This document shows, piece by piece, positions 16,630 to 26,154 of a stretch of DNA of 47,526 nt. Both the position numbers and the translations under genes were made by a program. This DNA is from an uncultured Prevotella sp. (GTDB lineage Bacteria > Bacteroidota > Bacteroidia > Bacteroidales > Bacteroidaceae), in assembly GCA_934120735.1 (NCBI GenBank), contig CAKOVA010000010.1:1-47526 (forward strand), in the 5' to 3' direction. The notes below the pieces were generated by a model. It was not told the origin of the DNA. It did not search any database and saw nothing but the letters and a program-made list of their open reading frames with translations. The stretch's first letter is position 1; each line of letters begins with the position of its first letter.

Positions 16630-16782
16630 GGTTATCGATAAGTTTAAAACTTGAAGTTTCTAATCAATCGCTATTTTACAAGCTCTTTGCAAATGTACAA
16701 AAAAACGCTTAATGCCAGAAAATTCTCATTTAAAATTACTATCTTTGTAAAACAATACGTATAACTTAAACAGCATAAAGAT

Positions 16783-18531
16783 ATGGCAAACAATGCAGAA
16801 CTGATTGCCCAGTGTGAACAGAAGGCAAAACAATGGTTGACTCCCGCATTTGATCAGGAGACCCAGAATGAAGTGAAAGCAAAGATTGAAGCTGAAGACA
16901 AGACAGACTTGATCGATTCTTTCTACAAAGATTTAGAGTTTGGAACAGGTGGACTTCGTGGTATCATGGGGGCCGGAAGCAACCGTATGAACATCTATAC
17001 GGTGGGCATGGCTACCCAGGGATTTGCCAATTACCTGAAGAAAAACTTCCAAGATCGTGCTGACATATCCGTTGTCGTGTGCCATGATTGCCGCAACAAC
17101 AGTCGTAAATTCGCTGAAAGTGTTGCTGACATCTTCACGGCCAATGGCATCAAGGTATATTTGTTCGACGACATGCGACCTACACCCGAGTGTTCTTTCG
17201 CTATCAGGCATCTTGGTTGCCAAGCTGGTGTGAACATTACAGCTAGTCACAACCCCAAAGAATACAACGGATACAAGGCTTATTGGGAAGATGGTGCCCA
17301 AGTATTGGCCCCACACGATATGGGAATCATCAACGAGGTGAACAAGGTAAAGGTAGAAGATATTAAGTTTGAAGGTAACAAACAGCTGCTTCAAATCATC
17401 GGAGAGGACATCGATCAGGCTTATCTCGATGCAGTTAAGACCGTCAGCATTGATCCAGAAGTGATTAAACGTCAGCACGATTTGAAAATTGTTTACACTC
17501 CTTTGCACGGCACTGGTATGAAGATGATTCCGCGATCACTCAAATATTGGGGCTTCGACAACGTGCACTGTGTTAAGGAACAGATGGTAAAGGATGGCAA
17601 CTTCCCTACCGTTGTTTCTCCAAACCCTGAAAATGGCGAAGCATTGACATTGGCTTTGCGCGATGCCAAACAACTGGATGCCGACATCGTGATGGCCAGT
17701 GACCCTGATGCTGACCGTGTTGGCATGGCATGCAAGAACGACAAGGGCGAGTGGATCTTGATAAACGGAAACCAAACATGCTTGATTTTCTTATATTACA
17801 TCATCACCAACCGCAAGAACATGGGAATGTTGAAGCCAACTGACTATATCGTTAAGACCATCGTGACCACAGAGGTGATTCGGAAAGTTGCCGAGAAGAA
17901 CAACATTGAAATGATAGATTGTTATACTGGTTTCAAGTGGATTGCTCGTGAAATTCGCGTTGCTGATCCCGGCAAGAAATACATCGGCGGCGGCGAAGAG
18001 AGCTATGGTTTCATGGCTGCCGACTTTGTTCGTGACAAGGACGCAGTGAGTGCCATGTGTCTCTTGGCTGAAATTTGCGCGTATGCCAAAGATCAAGGTA
18101 AGACGCTTTACGATCTTCTTCTGGACATCTATCTGGAATACGGTATCTCCAAGGAGTTTACCGTCAATGTAGTGCGTCCTGGAAAGACTGGTGCAGACGA
18201 AATCAAGACCATGATGGAGAATTTCAGAAAGAATCCGCCGACAGATCTTGGAGGCTCAAAGGTCGTTGTTTGGAAAGACTACCAGACGCTTGAACAGCGT
18301 GACATCAATGGAAACGTTTCCAAACTTGACATGCCCGACACCAGCAATGTACTACAGTGGTTCTGCGATGATGGTACTAAGGTTAGCGTTCGTCCATCGG
18401 GTACAGAGCCTAAAATAAAGTTCTACCTTGAAGTAAAAGGCACGATGAAATGTGCCGGATGCTACGAACGTTGCGATGCCGAGGCCGATGAAAAAATCAA
18501 TGCCATCAAGAAAAGTCTGCATCTTGAATAA
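16783..18531 (+). CDS. Phosphoglucomutase/phosphomannomutase (alpha-D-phosphohexomutase)
   Basis: A 582-residue phosphohexomutase interconverting hexose 1- and 6-phosphates. The phosphoserine loop is TASHNPKEYNGYKAYW with Ser155; the metal loop is SDPDADRVGMA (about 306-316); the sugar-binding loop is GGGEESYGF; the phosphate-binding loop is RPSGTEPKIKFYLEV near the C-terminus. N-terminal FGTGGLRGIMGAGSNRMN is typical of the long PGM/PMM group in Bacteroidetes. Which sugar is preferred cannot be told. TATCTTTG at 16740-16747 is a likely -7 element. Confidence 0.94.
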   Translation: MANNAELIAQCEQKAKQWLTPAFDQETQNEVKAKIEAEDKTDLIDSFYKDLEFGTGGLRGIMGAGSNRMNIYTVGMATQGFANYLKKNFQDRADISVVVCHDCRNNSRKFAESVADIFTANGIKVYLFDDMRPTPECSFAIRHLGCQAGVNITASHNPKEYNGYKAYWEDGAQVLAPHDMGIINEVNKVKVEDIKFEGNKQLLQIIGEDIDQAYLDAVKTVSIDPEVIKRQHDLKIVYTPLHGTGMKMIPRSLKYWGFDNVHCVKEQMVKDGNFPTVVSPNPENGEALTLALRDAKQLDADIVMASDPDADRVGMACKNDKGEWILINGNQTCLIFLYYIITNRKNMGMLKPTDYIVKTIVTTEVIRKVAEKNNIEMIDCYTGFKWIAREIRVADPGKKYIGGGEESYGFMAADFVRDKDAVSAMCLLAEICAYAKDQGKTLYDLLLDIYLEYGISKEFTVNVVRPGKTGADEIKTMMENFRKNPPTDLGGSKVVVWKDYQTLEQRDINGNVSKLDMPDTSNVLQWFCDDGTKVSVRPSGTEPKIKFYLEVKGTMKCAGCYERCDAEADEKINAIKKSLHLE

Positions 18532-18587
18532 ACCATGAAACGAATTGAGCTTCTTTCACTGGAGGCTCAATTTGTTGCTTCAAATTC

Positions 18588-18719
18588 TATGTCATTGAGT
18601 GCGACAACCAAAGTCAAAGAGTTTAGCGGTTAAAGTCAAAGAGTTTGATAGTCAAAGTCAATGAGTTTAGACAGCAAACCCATAGAGATTAGCATCCAAT
18701 CTCTATGGGTTTATATTTA
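18588..18719. repeat. 22-bp palindromic-unit array B (6 units)
   Basis: Units begin at 18588, 18610, 18632, 18654, 18676 and 18698, exactly 22 bp apart. Units 2-4 read AAAGTCAA(A/T)GAGTTT; unit 5 is AAACCCATAGAGATT and unit 6 AATCTCTATGGGTTT, its exact reverse complement. The array lies between the convergent phosphohexomutase and Fur-family genes. Confidence 0.88.
18676..18712. terminator. Bidirectional terminator hairpin made of two array units
   Basis: AAACCCATAGAGATT (18676-18690), loop AGCATCC, and AATCTCTATGGGTTT (18698-18712) form a perfect 15-bp stem between two convergent genes, with TTT-ATATTT after it. It would end both transcripts. Confidence 0.75.
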
Positions 18720-18763
18720 ACTATTATTCAGATAGTTACGAATTAAGATTGTATTGTTTTCTA

Positions 18764-19204
18764 TTAATTAGAATGTTCAGCTATCTCCTTCTGCGCACAT
18801 TCAGTGCAGATGCCTTTGTAGTATAGCTGAATCTCATCAACAATATTTCCGTGAATATTTCTGTTCTGAACAAGTTTCGGTGCATCTTCTTCAGGCAAAT
18901 CTATCACCCTTTTGCATTTCTTACAATAAAAATGTACATGGGGCTCTACACAACCATCGTAACACACACGATGCTCGTCAATGGTTATCATTTGAGCAGC
19001 TTGATGTTCTGAAAATAAACGCAGCGTATTATAAACGGTAGTCCTACTTAGGGTTGGAATTTTGGGACACAAACCTTTATAAACATCCTCTACTGTTGGG
19101 TGGGTATGATTTTCCATCAGGAACTCCATGATGGCCAAACGCTGTGCAGAAGGGTGCACTCCAGCTTCGATTAACTTATTATATGCTTTGTTTTCTGATG
19201 TCAT
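18764..19204 (-). CDS. Fur-family transcriptional regulator (PerR/Zur-like)
   Basis: A 146-residue Fur-family repressor from MTSENKAYNKL. The winged helix spans about 1-85 (AGVHPSAQRLAIMEFL, then PTLSRTTVYNTLRLF), and the metal/dimerisation domain has HRVCYDGCVEPHVHFYCKKCKRV with CxxC plus a second pair CTECAQ at the end, the structural zinc site. An in-frame start at 19237 is possible, but a TATCTTTG -7 element (19227-19234) lies inside that extension, so 19204 is chosen. Whether it senses peroxide, iron or zinc cannot be settled from sequence. Confidence 0.88.
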   Translation of the reverse strand: MTSENKAYNKLIEAGVHPSAQRLAIMEFLMENHTHPTVEDVYKGLCPKIPTLSRTTVYNTLRLFSEHQAAQMITIDEHRVCYDGCVEPHVHFYCKKCKRVIDLPEEDAPKLVQNRNIHGNIVDEIQLYYKGICTECAQKEIAEHSN

Positions 19205-19226
19205 ATTCGTACTATTTTTGAAAGTA

Positions 19227-19234
19227 CAAAGATA
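19227..19234 (-). promoter_or_regulatory. -7 element of the Fur-family gene; decides its start
   Basis: TATCTTTG on the minus strand, with TTGT about 18-20 bp upstream (19252-19255). Transcription from here makes the ATG at 19204 the first usable start. Confidence 0.6.
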
Positions 19235-19270
19235 CAAAAATCAATACAATTACAAGCATAAGAGCAAAAA

Positions 19271-19303
19271 AGAATGGTGAAATCTTGCTGACTTCACCAT
19301 TCT
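19271..19303 (-). terminator. Terminator after hisS
   Basis: AGAATGGTGAA (19271-19281) and TTCACCATTCT (19293-19303) form a perfect 11-bp stem 14 bp after the hisS stop. On the minus strand it is followed by TTTTTTGCTC, so it ends the fur-purA-hisS transcript. Confidence 0.85.
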
Positions 19304-19316
19304 TCTGTTATAAATC

Positions 19317-20690
19317 TTACTTTCTTTGTTCTGAAAAGACATCCATAAAGTCAGAAATAGGAACTAACATTTGTTCTCCTGTTACCATATTTTTGAGCGT
19401 TATCTTGTTTTCCTTCATCTCGTTCTCACCAGCCATGGCCACGAATGCGATTTGCTTTGCATTGGCATAACTCATCTGCTTCTTCATCTTAACCGCATCC
19501 GGGTACATCTCTGCACTAATTCCATGGCTGCGAGCCTCATTGACCAAAGGCAAACAATAGGCAGTCTCTTTTTCGCCAAAATTGATAAAAAGAATTTGAG
19601 TAGAATTTATAGTCTCTTTTGGGTATAAGTCCAAAGCATTTAATACATCATAGATACGATCGGCACCAAACGAGATTCCTACCCCACTCAACCCTGGCTT
19701 GCCAAAAATACCCGTCAAGTTGTCGTAACGACCACCACCAGTAATGCTGCCGATAGAAACATCCTTAGCCTTTACTTCAAAAATGGCACCGGTGTAATAA
19801 TTAAGGCCTCGTGCCAAAGTCAAATCAAGTTCTATCTCATTATGAAGCTGCATCGATTTCAACACATCCAAGATATAGGTAACTTCTTCCACACCCTTCA
19901 GTCCGACCTGACTGTCTTTCAGCACGTTTTTGATGACGTTGAGCTTTTCATCATTTGTTCCTTGAAGGGATATGATGGGTTGTAACTTATCGATGGCATC
20001 TGGAGAAATACCAGCGTTTGCTAACTCTTGATTGACATTTTCCAGACCTATTTTGTCCAATTTGTCGATGGCAACTGTGATGTCTACTATTTTATCCGCA
20101 GCGCCAATCATCTCAGCAATACCCGTGAGTATTTTCCTGTTATTGATTTTGATGATTACTCGCACACCAAACCTTTGGAACACCTCATCCACGATTTGCA
20201 TCAATTCCACCTCATTGAGCAAGGAATCTGATCCAACCACGTCGGCATCGCATTGATAAAACTCACGATAGCGACCCTTTTGAGGACGGTCGGCACGCCA
20301 AACGGGTTGAATTTGGTAACGCTTAAAAGGGAATTGAAGTTCATCATGATGCATGACAACATAGCGAGCGAATGGTACCGTCAAGTCGTACCTAAGTCCT
20401 TTTTCACAAAGCTGCGATGCAAGTTTCAACGTATTTCTTTCCACAAGTTCTTTGTCATCAACCTTCCGCAGGAAGTCACCCGAATTAAGAACCTTAAAAA
20501 GCAGCTTGTCTCCTTCCTCACCGTATTTGCCCATTAGGGTTTGAAGGGTTTCCAGAGCAGGGGTTTCTATCTGTTGAAAGCCATACAATGAATAAACATC
20601 TTTAATTGTGTTGAATATATAATTGCGCTTAGACATCTCCATAGGTGAGAAGTCTCTTGTCCCTTTGACAATAGTTGGTTTGTTAGTCAT
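19317..20690 (-). CDS. hisS: Histidyl-tRNA synthetase
   Basis: A 457-residue class II synthetase. It starts [19 protein letters not shown], has motif 2 [14 protein letters not shown] then [27 protein letters not shown], the His-specific [14 protein letters not shown] and motif 3 GGGRYDNL with FGADRIY, and a C-terminal anticodon-binding domain (about 365-457). It is the last gene of a leftward operon, 18 bp after purA. Confidence 0.96.
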   Translation of the reverse strand: MTNKPTIVKGTRDFSPMEMSKRNYIFNTIKDVYSLYGFQQIETPALETLQTLMGKYGEEGDKLLFKVLNSGDFLRKVDDKELVERNTLKLASQLCEKGLRYDLTVPFARYVVMHHDELQFPFKRYQIQPVWRADRPQKGRYREFYQCDADVVGSDSLLNEVELMQIVDEVFQRFGVRVIIKINNRKILTGIAEMIGAADKIVDITVAIDKLDKIGLENVNQELANAGISPDAIDKLQPIISLQGTNDEKLNVIKNVLKDSQVGLKGVEEVTYILDVLKSMQLHNEIELDLTLARGLNYYTGAIFEVKAKDVSIGSITGGGRYDNLTGIFGKPGLSGVGISFGADRIYDVLNALDLYPKETINSTQILFINFGEKETAYCLPLVNEARSHGISAEMYPDAVKMKKQMSYANAKQIAFVAMAGENEMKENKITLKNMVTGEQMLVPISDFMDVFSEQRK

Positions 20691-20708
20691 TTAATTTCTC
20701 TTTTGTCA

Positions 20709-21983
20709 TTAGTTTCTTACAATCGTTTGATTACGATCAGGTCCGATTGAAACAATTTTGATAGGTGTTTCCAAAAACTCCTCCAAGAACTGGATGTAAT
20801 CTTTGAATTGCTGTGGAAATTCTTCCTCGTTGGTCATTTTTGTCAAGTCAGTGTGCCAGCCTTGCAGCTCTTGGTAAATAGGCTTTACGCCTTCCAGGTC
20901 GTAAGGAAGTTCCTTCGTCTGTGTGCCATCCTTCAGTTTATAACCAACACATGCTTTAATTGTCTTGAATTGATCCAGCACATCACTCTTCATCAAAATA
21001 AGGTGAGTCACACCGTTGACCATGATTGAATAACGTAATTGAACCAAATCTACCCAGCCACAACGACGCTCTCTACCTGTTACAGCACCATATTCATGAC
21101 CGATGTCACGAAGTTTCTTGCCATCCTCGTCGAACAATTCGGTTGGAAAGGGACCTGATCCTACACGTGTACAATAAGCCTTCATGATGCCATAGACGTT
21201 TCCTATCTTGTTGGGACCAAGGCCCAGTCCGATACATGCTCCGGCACAAATGGTGTTTGAAGACGTTACAAACGGGTAACTACCGAAATCAATATCCAGC
21301 ATTGTACCCTGTGCACCTTCGCACAAGATGCTTTTCTGTTCACGAAGAAGATGATTGATCTCATGTTCGCTGTCTACAATGTTGAATTGTTTGAGGTACT
21401 CTATACCTTCCATCCAATGCTTTTCCGTTTCTTCCAAATCGAAATCTGTAAAGTGAAGGGCCTTCAACATGTCCAAATGACGCGCCTTATGAGCCTCGTA
21501 TTTTTGCTGAAAGTTGTCAAGGATATCTCCTACCCGCAAACCGTTTCTCGACGTTTTGTCTGTGTATGTCGGACCAATGCCTTTGCCTGTTGTTCCAACT
21601 TTGCCCTTTCCTCGTGCGGCTTCGTAGGCCCTATCCAACACTCTATGCGTAGGCATGATGAGATGAGCCTTCTTTGAGATATGAATACGGCTTTGCAATT
21701 CGTGGCCACTCTTCTCCAGTTCTTTAGCTTCGTCCATGAAAAGATCCGGTGCGAGCACTACCCCATTGCCGATGATATTGATCTTTCCACCTTGAAAGAT
21801 GCCAGAAGGAATGCTACGAAGAACATATTTTTGGCCCTCAAACTCCAATGTATGGCCTGCATTTGGTCCCCCTTGGAACCTGGCAACAACATCATATTTT
21901 GGCGTAAGCACGTCGACCACTTTGCCTTTTCCTTCGTCACCCCACTGCAAACCTAGCAGGACATCTACTTTACCTTTATTCAT
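20709..21983 (-). CDS. purA: Adenylosuccinate synthetase
   Basis: A 424-residue enzyme that converts IMP and aspartate to adenylosuccinate with GTP. It shows the P-loop variant GLQWGDEGKGKVVD (11-24), GPNAGHTL, the IMP-site GTTGKGIGPTYTDK, CEGAQGTMLDIDFGSYPFVTSSN, VTGRERRCGWVD and the GTP-site SDVLD. It starts one base after the stop of a Fur-family gene and is followed by hisS. Confidence 0.97.
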   Translation of the reverse strand: MNKGKVDVLLGLQWGDEGKGKVVDVLTPKYDVVARFQGGPNAGHTLEFEGQKYVLRSIPSGIFQGGKINIIGNGVVLAPDLFMDEAKELEKSGHELQSRIHISKKAHLIMPTHRVLDRAYEAARGKGKVGTTGKGIGPTYTDKTSRNGLRVGDILDNFQQKYEAHKARHLDMLKALHFTDFDLEETEKHWMEGIEYLKQFNIVDSEHEINHLLREQKSILCEGAQGTMLDIDFGSYPFVTSSNTICAGACIGLGLGPNKIGNVYGIMKAYCTRVGSGPFPTELFDEDGKKLRDIGHEYGAVTGRERRCGWVDLVQLRYSIMVNGVTHLILMKSDVLDQFKTIKACVGYKLKDGTQTKELPYDLEGVKPIYQELQGWHTDLTKMTNEEEFPQQFKDYIQFLEEFLETPIKIVSIGPDRNQTIVRN

Positions 21984-21984
21984 T

Positions 21985-22470
21985 TTATCGTATGTATTTA
22001 GTTTTTTCTTTATTCATTTTCTTGCGTGTTATCAGCGTTTGACATGTACTGCAAACCCCATAGATATACAATGAGAATCCATCTTTCTTGAATCTTCTCA
22101 ACTTGGTTTCATTCACAGCCTCGACAATTGCTGGGGAGTTAACCTCCGACACTTTGCCACAAACCGTACAAATCTGATGGCAATGATTTTTATTGTCATA
22201 GCACGACTCATACACCGTGCCTCCTTGCAGGCGATGACAAATCACCAATCGCAGTTTTCTAAACAATCTTAAGTTGTTATAAAGGGTTGCCCTACTAACC
22301 CTAAAGTTATGTTCGGCGAGATATTCATCCAACTCCTCCAAAGAGAAATGTCCCCTGATGCTATAAACAGCATCAAGGATTGCATACCTCTCTGGCGTTC
22401 TTCGAAGGTTGTTTGTTACAAGATAATCATCTAGAAGCTGTTTAACAGCATTTCTGATATCTTTTTTCAT
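21985..22470 (-). CDS. Fur-family transcriptional regulator, first gene of the purA-hisS operon
   Basis: A 161-residue Fur-family protein: winged helix (about 15-85, RTPERYAILDAVYSIRGHFSLEEL, VSRATLYNNLRLFRKL), NKNHCHQICTVCGKV with CxxC, and a second CSTCQT pair near the end. It differs from the Fur-type protein at 18764, so the window has two paralogues. A TAACTTTG -7-like element lies at 22492-22499 (minus strand). Its one-base spacing to purA implies co-transcription, an odd partner for a metal regulator. Confidence 0.88.
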   Translation of the reverse strand: MKKDIRNAVKQLLDDYLVTNNLRRTPERYAILDAVYSIRGHFSLEELDEYLAEHNFRVSRATLYNNLRLFRKLRLVICHRLQGGTVYESCYDNKNHCHQICTVCGKVSEVNSPAIVEAVNETKLRRFKKDGFSLYIYGVCSTCQTLITRKKMNKEKTKYIR

Positions 22471-22543
22471 TTCCCGAACATTATAACTCTACAAAGTTAC
22501 AATATTTACTTTAAATATAGGTAAGGTATGGCTATATAAATCT

Positions 22544-23152
22544 TCACAATTGTAAATTCAACCTCTCTTCGGCCATGTTACGAAAATCTTCACTAAGCTC
22601 TGCGAATTTATTCACGCAATTCAATGCGGCATGGCGAACGCCCATGTTCTCACTATTGAGTGCATGGGCCACTTCATCCAAGAACTCGTCAATTCTATTT
22701 CCGTGAGGATTTTCTCCCTTCATGAAGAGCCTCGATAGAATGAGATAACCACACATCTGCTCAATCTCTCGGTCGGAATTCATCCATTGGTAAGACAAAT
22801 TAGCCGCATGATGTAAGTGTTGGAACAAATTAAAACATGCCATTTCAGCCATGTCTTGCGAATTGATATCCCCTACCCATTGCTCTGCGAGTGTCTCATC
22901 CATTTCTTCGGGAGGCATGATGAGAGTCGCCAGAGTCTTGCATTCACGGATATTCTCTTGCCATAATGCAACAGCAAGATCGTGATTCTTACCATACTGC
23001 TGGGCCATTTTTTGTAACTCGGGCAGCGACACCCCCCAGTTAATTTTATAGTCCACCCCCTTCTGGCGCATGGACTGTGAGGCAACGCCGTTCATCAACA
23101 GTCTGAATGAACGTTTAATTTCCCTTACCGTTTCGTTAATATCTTCATTCAT
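22544..23152 (-). CDS. AlkD-like DNA alkylation repair/HEAT-repeat protein
   Basis: A 202-residue all-helical protein resembling the DNA alkylation repair (AlkD/HEAT-like) family: WGVSLPELQKMAQQYGKNHDLAVALWQENIRECKTLA is the typical block in which HEAT-like helices face DNA, followed by EEMDETLAEQWVGDINSQDMAE. AlkD proteins remove bulky or cationic alkyl bases, but many Bacteroidetes homologues are uncharacterised. It overlaps the upstream M49 peptidase gene by 8 bp. Confidence 0.72.
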   Translation of the reverse strand: MNEDINETVREIKRSFRLLMNGVASQSMRQKGVDYKINWGVSLPELQKMAQQYGKNHDLAVALWQENIRECKTLATLIMPPEEMDETLAEQWVGDINSQDMAEMACFNLFQHLHHAANLSYQWMNSDREIEQMCGYLILSRLFMKGENPHGNRIDEFLDEVAHALNSENMGVRHAALNCVNKFAELSEDFRNMAEERLNLQL

Positions 23153-25118
23153 CCGATTCTGCAGTTTTAGAATATCTCATCATTTGATGAGCATACGATT
23201 CCGTATAATCAAGTTGTATGTCAACGATGTTACCCTGGTCATCATACTGAGGCTTCATCCAGGGATTGATAAATCCTTTATAGGGCGCGATATTCAGTTT
23301 TTGATAACGACTTAACACCTCTCTGTGCAAATCAGCATCTATATCAATGGCGTATCTCTCAACGATGGCTCTTGCGGCTTCAAAGTCACCTTCGCTCTTG
23401 ATACGCTGAATCTCTGCCAGCAGTTTGGCAAACAGCTGTCTCAACTTTTGATAATCGTTGATTTGAACGAAATGACGAACAGCATTATCGCCAGCAACGC
23501 CCTGCTTTTCTATTATCACCACCTCACCGTCGGCATGCGCCAACACCCATCGTGCAATGAGGGCTCGATTACGCATGTGAGCTTCCTCAATTTGATGACC
23601 TTCCTTGATTCTGACCATTTGTGTCAACAGGCCATTCATCATGTAGGTATAGTATTGAGATTTGTACGCATCTGCGTTTGGCAGCAATCCCAACTCTATG
23701 AGCTTCTCGTCTGCGATGTAATAAAGTCCAAACAAGTCGGCTCTGGCTTCCTCAATGGTATCACCATAAGCTCCCAAAGCATCACCGTCGACTCCTGGCA
23801 ACAACTGTCCACTGCCATGTCCTAAGCATTCATGCAGATCAGTATGCAAATCATCACAAAGATCTCCATAATGGTTAATCAACCCCAGCGTTTCGTCATC
23901 AATCACAAACTCCTCATGCAGACCATTGCCTCTGCCCACATGATTGTAAGCTTCCGTGAGATTTCCGATTGTGACGCTCTTAGAACCATACCTGGCTCGA
24001 ATCCATTCTGCGTTCGGCAGGTTGATGCCTATGGCCGACGACGGATATTCATCGCCACCCAACATGGCAGCGCAGATGGCATGAGCAGTTACACCCTGCA
24101 CCTTTTCTTTCTTGAAACGCTGTTCTACCGGTGAGTGGTCTTCAAACCATTGTGCATTTTTACTGATGAGTTGGGTGCGCTTGGTAGCCTCTAAATCCTT
24201 GTATTCTACAAGCCCTTCCCATGAGCCTTTCAATCCCAACGGATCGCCGTAAACCTCTATGAAGCCATTGATGAAGTCTACTTGCCCATCTTGTTCCTTC
24301 AACCACTCTATGGAGTATTCGTTGAACAAATTCAAGTTGCCCGTTTCATAATATCGTATCAACAGCGAGATAATCTTCTTTTGTTGTTCGTTTTCGGCAA
24401 ATTCTTGCGCCTTGCCCAACCAGTAAACTATTCGTCTCAACTCCTTTCGGTACAGGCAATTGGTCGTGTATGGTATCTCTTTGATGACGCCATCCTCTTT
24501 CACCAACTTGGTATTCAGTCCATAAGAAACAGGCTCATTATCATGAGGCTGTTTCTGAGCGGCGTAAAATTGCTCAACTTCCTTTTGACTAACGCCTTCA
24601 TAATAATTACAAGCCGATGTCAATACCAAGTCTTCTCCATCGGTCTTGTTCACACGCTTGGGCAAGATTTTGGGGTCGAACATCACTGGAACAAGCTCAT
24701 CAAGCAGTTCTTGCACCGTTTGACGGGGTGACAATGGCAGGCGTGAGGCATTTATCCCGGACACCGATTTTCTAAAAAATCCTTCCGAAAACCCAGGAAT
24801 CATCTTTTCACTGCCGTAATGATGATAGATGCCATTAGAAAACCATATCCTCTTCAGATAAATTTCCAGATTCTTGAAGTCATTACTATCTCTCGAGCCA
24901 GCATATTCCTCATAAACTGCCTCAAGCACCTTTCTTATCTTCAAGTTATACTTACCAAACTGGTCGGTCGTGATATCTCTTCCCGCCAATGTGGCCTTTG
25001 CCAAAAAATAGATGTAAATCTTTTGTTTGAGCGTCAAGTTCTCAAACCCTTTCAGACGATACCTCAGCATTTGCAAATCAGCAAATCGCTCGTCTGAATA
25101 TTTAAATTCATGTGTCAT
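23145..25118 (-). CDS. M49-family dipeptidyl peptidase III-like zinc metallopeptidase
   Basis: A 657-residue peptidase of family M49, which removes dipeptides from peptide N-termini. The zinc signature HECLGHGSG is at 429-437 (HExxGH, with His429, Glu430, His434), and the third ligand Glu457 is in IEEARADLFGLYYIAD. The length fits the Bacteroides thetaiotaomicron enzyme type. There is no signal peptide, so it acts in the cytoplasm. Homologues are sometimes misnamed dihydrofolate reductase. It sits 18 bp after an AraC-type regulator and overlaps the AlkD-like gene. Confidence 0.92.
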   Translation of the reverse strand: MTHEFKYSDERFADLQMLRYRLKGFENLTLKQKIYIYFLAKATLAGRDITTDQFGKYNLKIRKVLEAVYEEYAGSRDSNDFKNLEIYLKRIWFSNGIYHHYGSEKMIPGFSEGFFRKSVSGINASRLPLSPRQTVQELLDELVPVMFDPKILPKRVNKTDGEDLVLTSACNYYEGVSQKEVEQFYAAQKQPHDNEPVSYGLNTKLVKEDGVIKEIPYTTNCLYRKELRRIVYWLGKAQEFAENEQQKKIISLLIRYYETGNLNLFNEYSIEWLKEQDGQVDFINGFIEVYGDPLGLKGSWEGLVEYKDLEATKRTQLISKNAQWFEDHSPVEQRFKKEKVQGVTAHAICAAMLGGDEYPSSAIGINLPNAEWIRARYGSKSVTIGNLTEAYNHVGRGNGLHEEFVIDDETLGLINHYGDLCDDLHTDLHECLGHGSGQLLPGVDGDALGAYGDTIEEARADLFGLYYIADEKLIELGLLPNADAYKSQYYTYMMNGLLTQMVRIKEGHQIEEAHMRNRALIARWVLAHADGEVVIIEKQGVAGDNAVRHFVQINDYQKLRQLFAKLLAEIQRIKSEGDFEAARAIVERYAIDIDADLHREVLSRYQKLNIAPYKGFINPWMKPQYDDQGNIVDIQLDYTESYAHQMMRYSKTAESDE

Positions 25119-25136
25119 TCAGCGACAATAGGATTA

Positions 25137-25619
25137 TTACTTCTTTTTCTTCTTCGAACTAGATTTCTTTTTTCCCTTCTTCGGAGGCAATGCATCTGCT
25201 GGAAGCATGGCCAGGTGCTGCATCTTGTAATCGCGGGGCGTGCAACCATTCAACTTGTAAAAAGAAGCGTAGAACGATTGCCGATTCGAAAAGCCTACCA
25301 TATCTGATATTTGTTCCATATTCAAATCTTGATACCTCTTGTCGGTCAGCAAGGCCATAGCCTCTTCAATACGATACTTGTTGACAAATGAAGTGTAGTT
25401 CATGTGGAAACGCACATTGACGACGGCCGAAATATACCGCGTGTTGGTGCCCAAGTCCTCTGCCAGTTTCTTTGCCGAATAATTCTTATCCTTGTATTTC
25501 TTTTGGATGAGAATAACATCTAATATTTTTTCCTTCAGCTCATCCATCAACTCAGGACTGACTAGGGAACGATAAGCGGCATCCTTTTCCTTTTTCTTAA
25601 CAATGTTGTATTTTGCCAT
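25137..25619 (-). CDS. AraC-type helix-turn-helix regulator with lysine-rich tail
   Basis: A 160-residue protein from MAKYNIVKKKEKD. Residues about 45-145 form an AraC-type double HTH: NYSAKKLAEDLGTNTRYISAVVN, then NKYRIEEAMALL, MEQISDMVGFSNRQSFYASF and the family end GCTPRDYK. There is no sensor domain. The last 15 residues are almost all Lys and Ser, a non-specific DNA-binding tail. An upstream in-frame start at 25673 is rejected because the promoter (25661-25691) lies over it. It heads an operon with the M49 peptidase and AlkD-like gene. Confidence 0.88.
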   Translation of the reverse strand: MAKYNIVKKKEKDAAYRSLVSPELMDELKEKILDVILIQKKYKDKNYSAKKLAEDLGTNTRYISAVVNVRFHMNYTSFVNKYRIEEAMALLTDKRYQDLNMEQISDMVGFSNRQSFYASFYKLNGCTPRDYKMQHLAMLPADALPPKKGKKKSSSKKKKK

Positions 25620-25660
25620 ATCACCCAAATTAAAAAAATCCGAAACTGTTCTTTCTTTTG

Positions 25661-25691
25661 CAAATATATGCATATTTTTTCATTTCATCAA
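25661..25691 (-). promoter_or_regulatory. Promoter of the AraC-type regulator operon
   Basis: On the minus strand TTG (25689-25691), 20 bp, TATATTTG (25661-25668), 41 bp before the ATG at 25619. Confidence 0.7.
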
Positions 25692-26039
25692 GTTTTTCAA
25701 TAAAAATTTGATAAGATTTTACGATAAAAAAAGTTTTTTCCGACATTCACCATCGGGTGTGCGTGAAAATGATTAATATTGGCGCATAAAGAAGATTCCT
25801 AAGTACTTATATTTCGTGTGAAGAAAATGCTGTTTAGTAGAAATGAACAAAACTGCCGTGTTTTTAACGAATGGATTGTCAGCATTCATGACATTGTATA
25901 ACGGGTTAGATGAGTGGGTATGATTTGCGTCTAAAAAAGACATCATTTCAATAAGAAAAGTTAACTTATTTCCGATAAAATATGGTCTACCCGGCATGTA
26001 AAAATCTAGAGTGATGGCAGGGATTTAAGCTTGAAAATC
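25692..26039. other. Intergenic stretch, no gene recognised
   Basis: The stretch is AT-rich. A minus-strand frame at 25773-25997 has no family resemblance, and I reject it as a gene. Array C follows at 26040. Confidence 0.5.
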
Positions 26040-26127
26040 AATCTCTATGACTTTATCCCCCAAACCCATTGACATTGAAGGGCAAACTCATTGAGATTGG
26101 AGACCAAACTCAATGAGTTTGGACACA
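26040..26127. repeat. 22-bp palindromic-unit array C (4 units)
   Basis: Units begin at 26040, 26062, 26084 and 26106, exactly 22 bp apart: AATCTCTATGACTTT, AAACCCATTGACATT, AAACTCATTGAGATT and AAACTCAATGAGTTT. Unit 1 is close to the inverted unit at 18698. The array lies upstream of the AraC-type regulator and directly after an IS3-type remnant (both minus strand). Confidence 0.88.
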
Positions 26128-26154
26128 AGGGGCAAAAGATTAATATAGTTAGTG

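Noticed and set aside
16933..17508. Long antisense frame within the phosphohexomutase gene
   Set aside because: It is the shadow of a highly conserved gene and has no protein-family features.
25773..25997. Minus-strand 74-codon frame
   Set aside because: No family resemblance, no promoter, and AT-rich intergenic composition.
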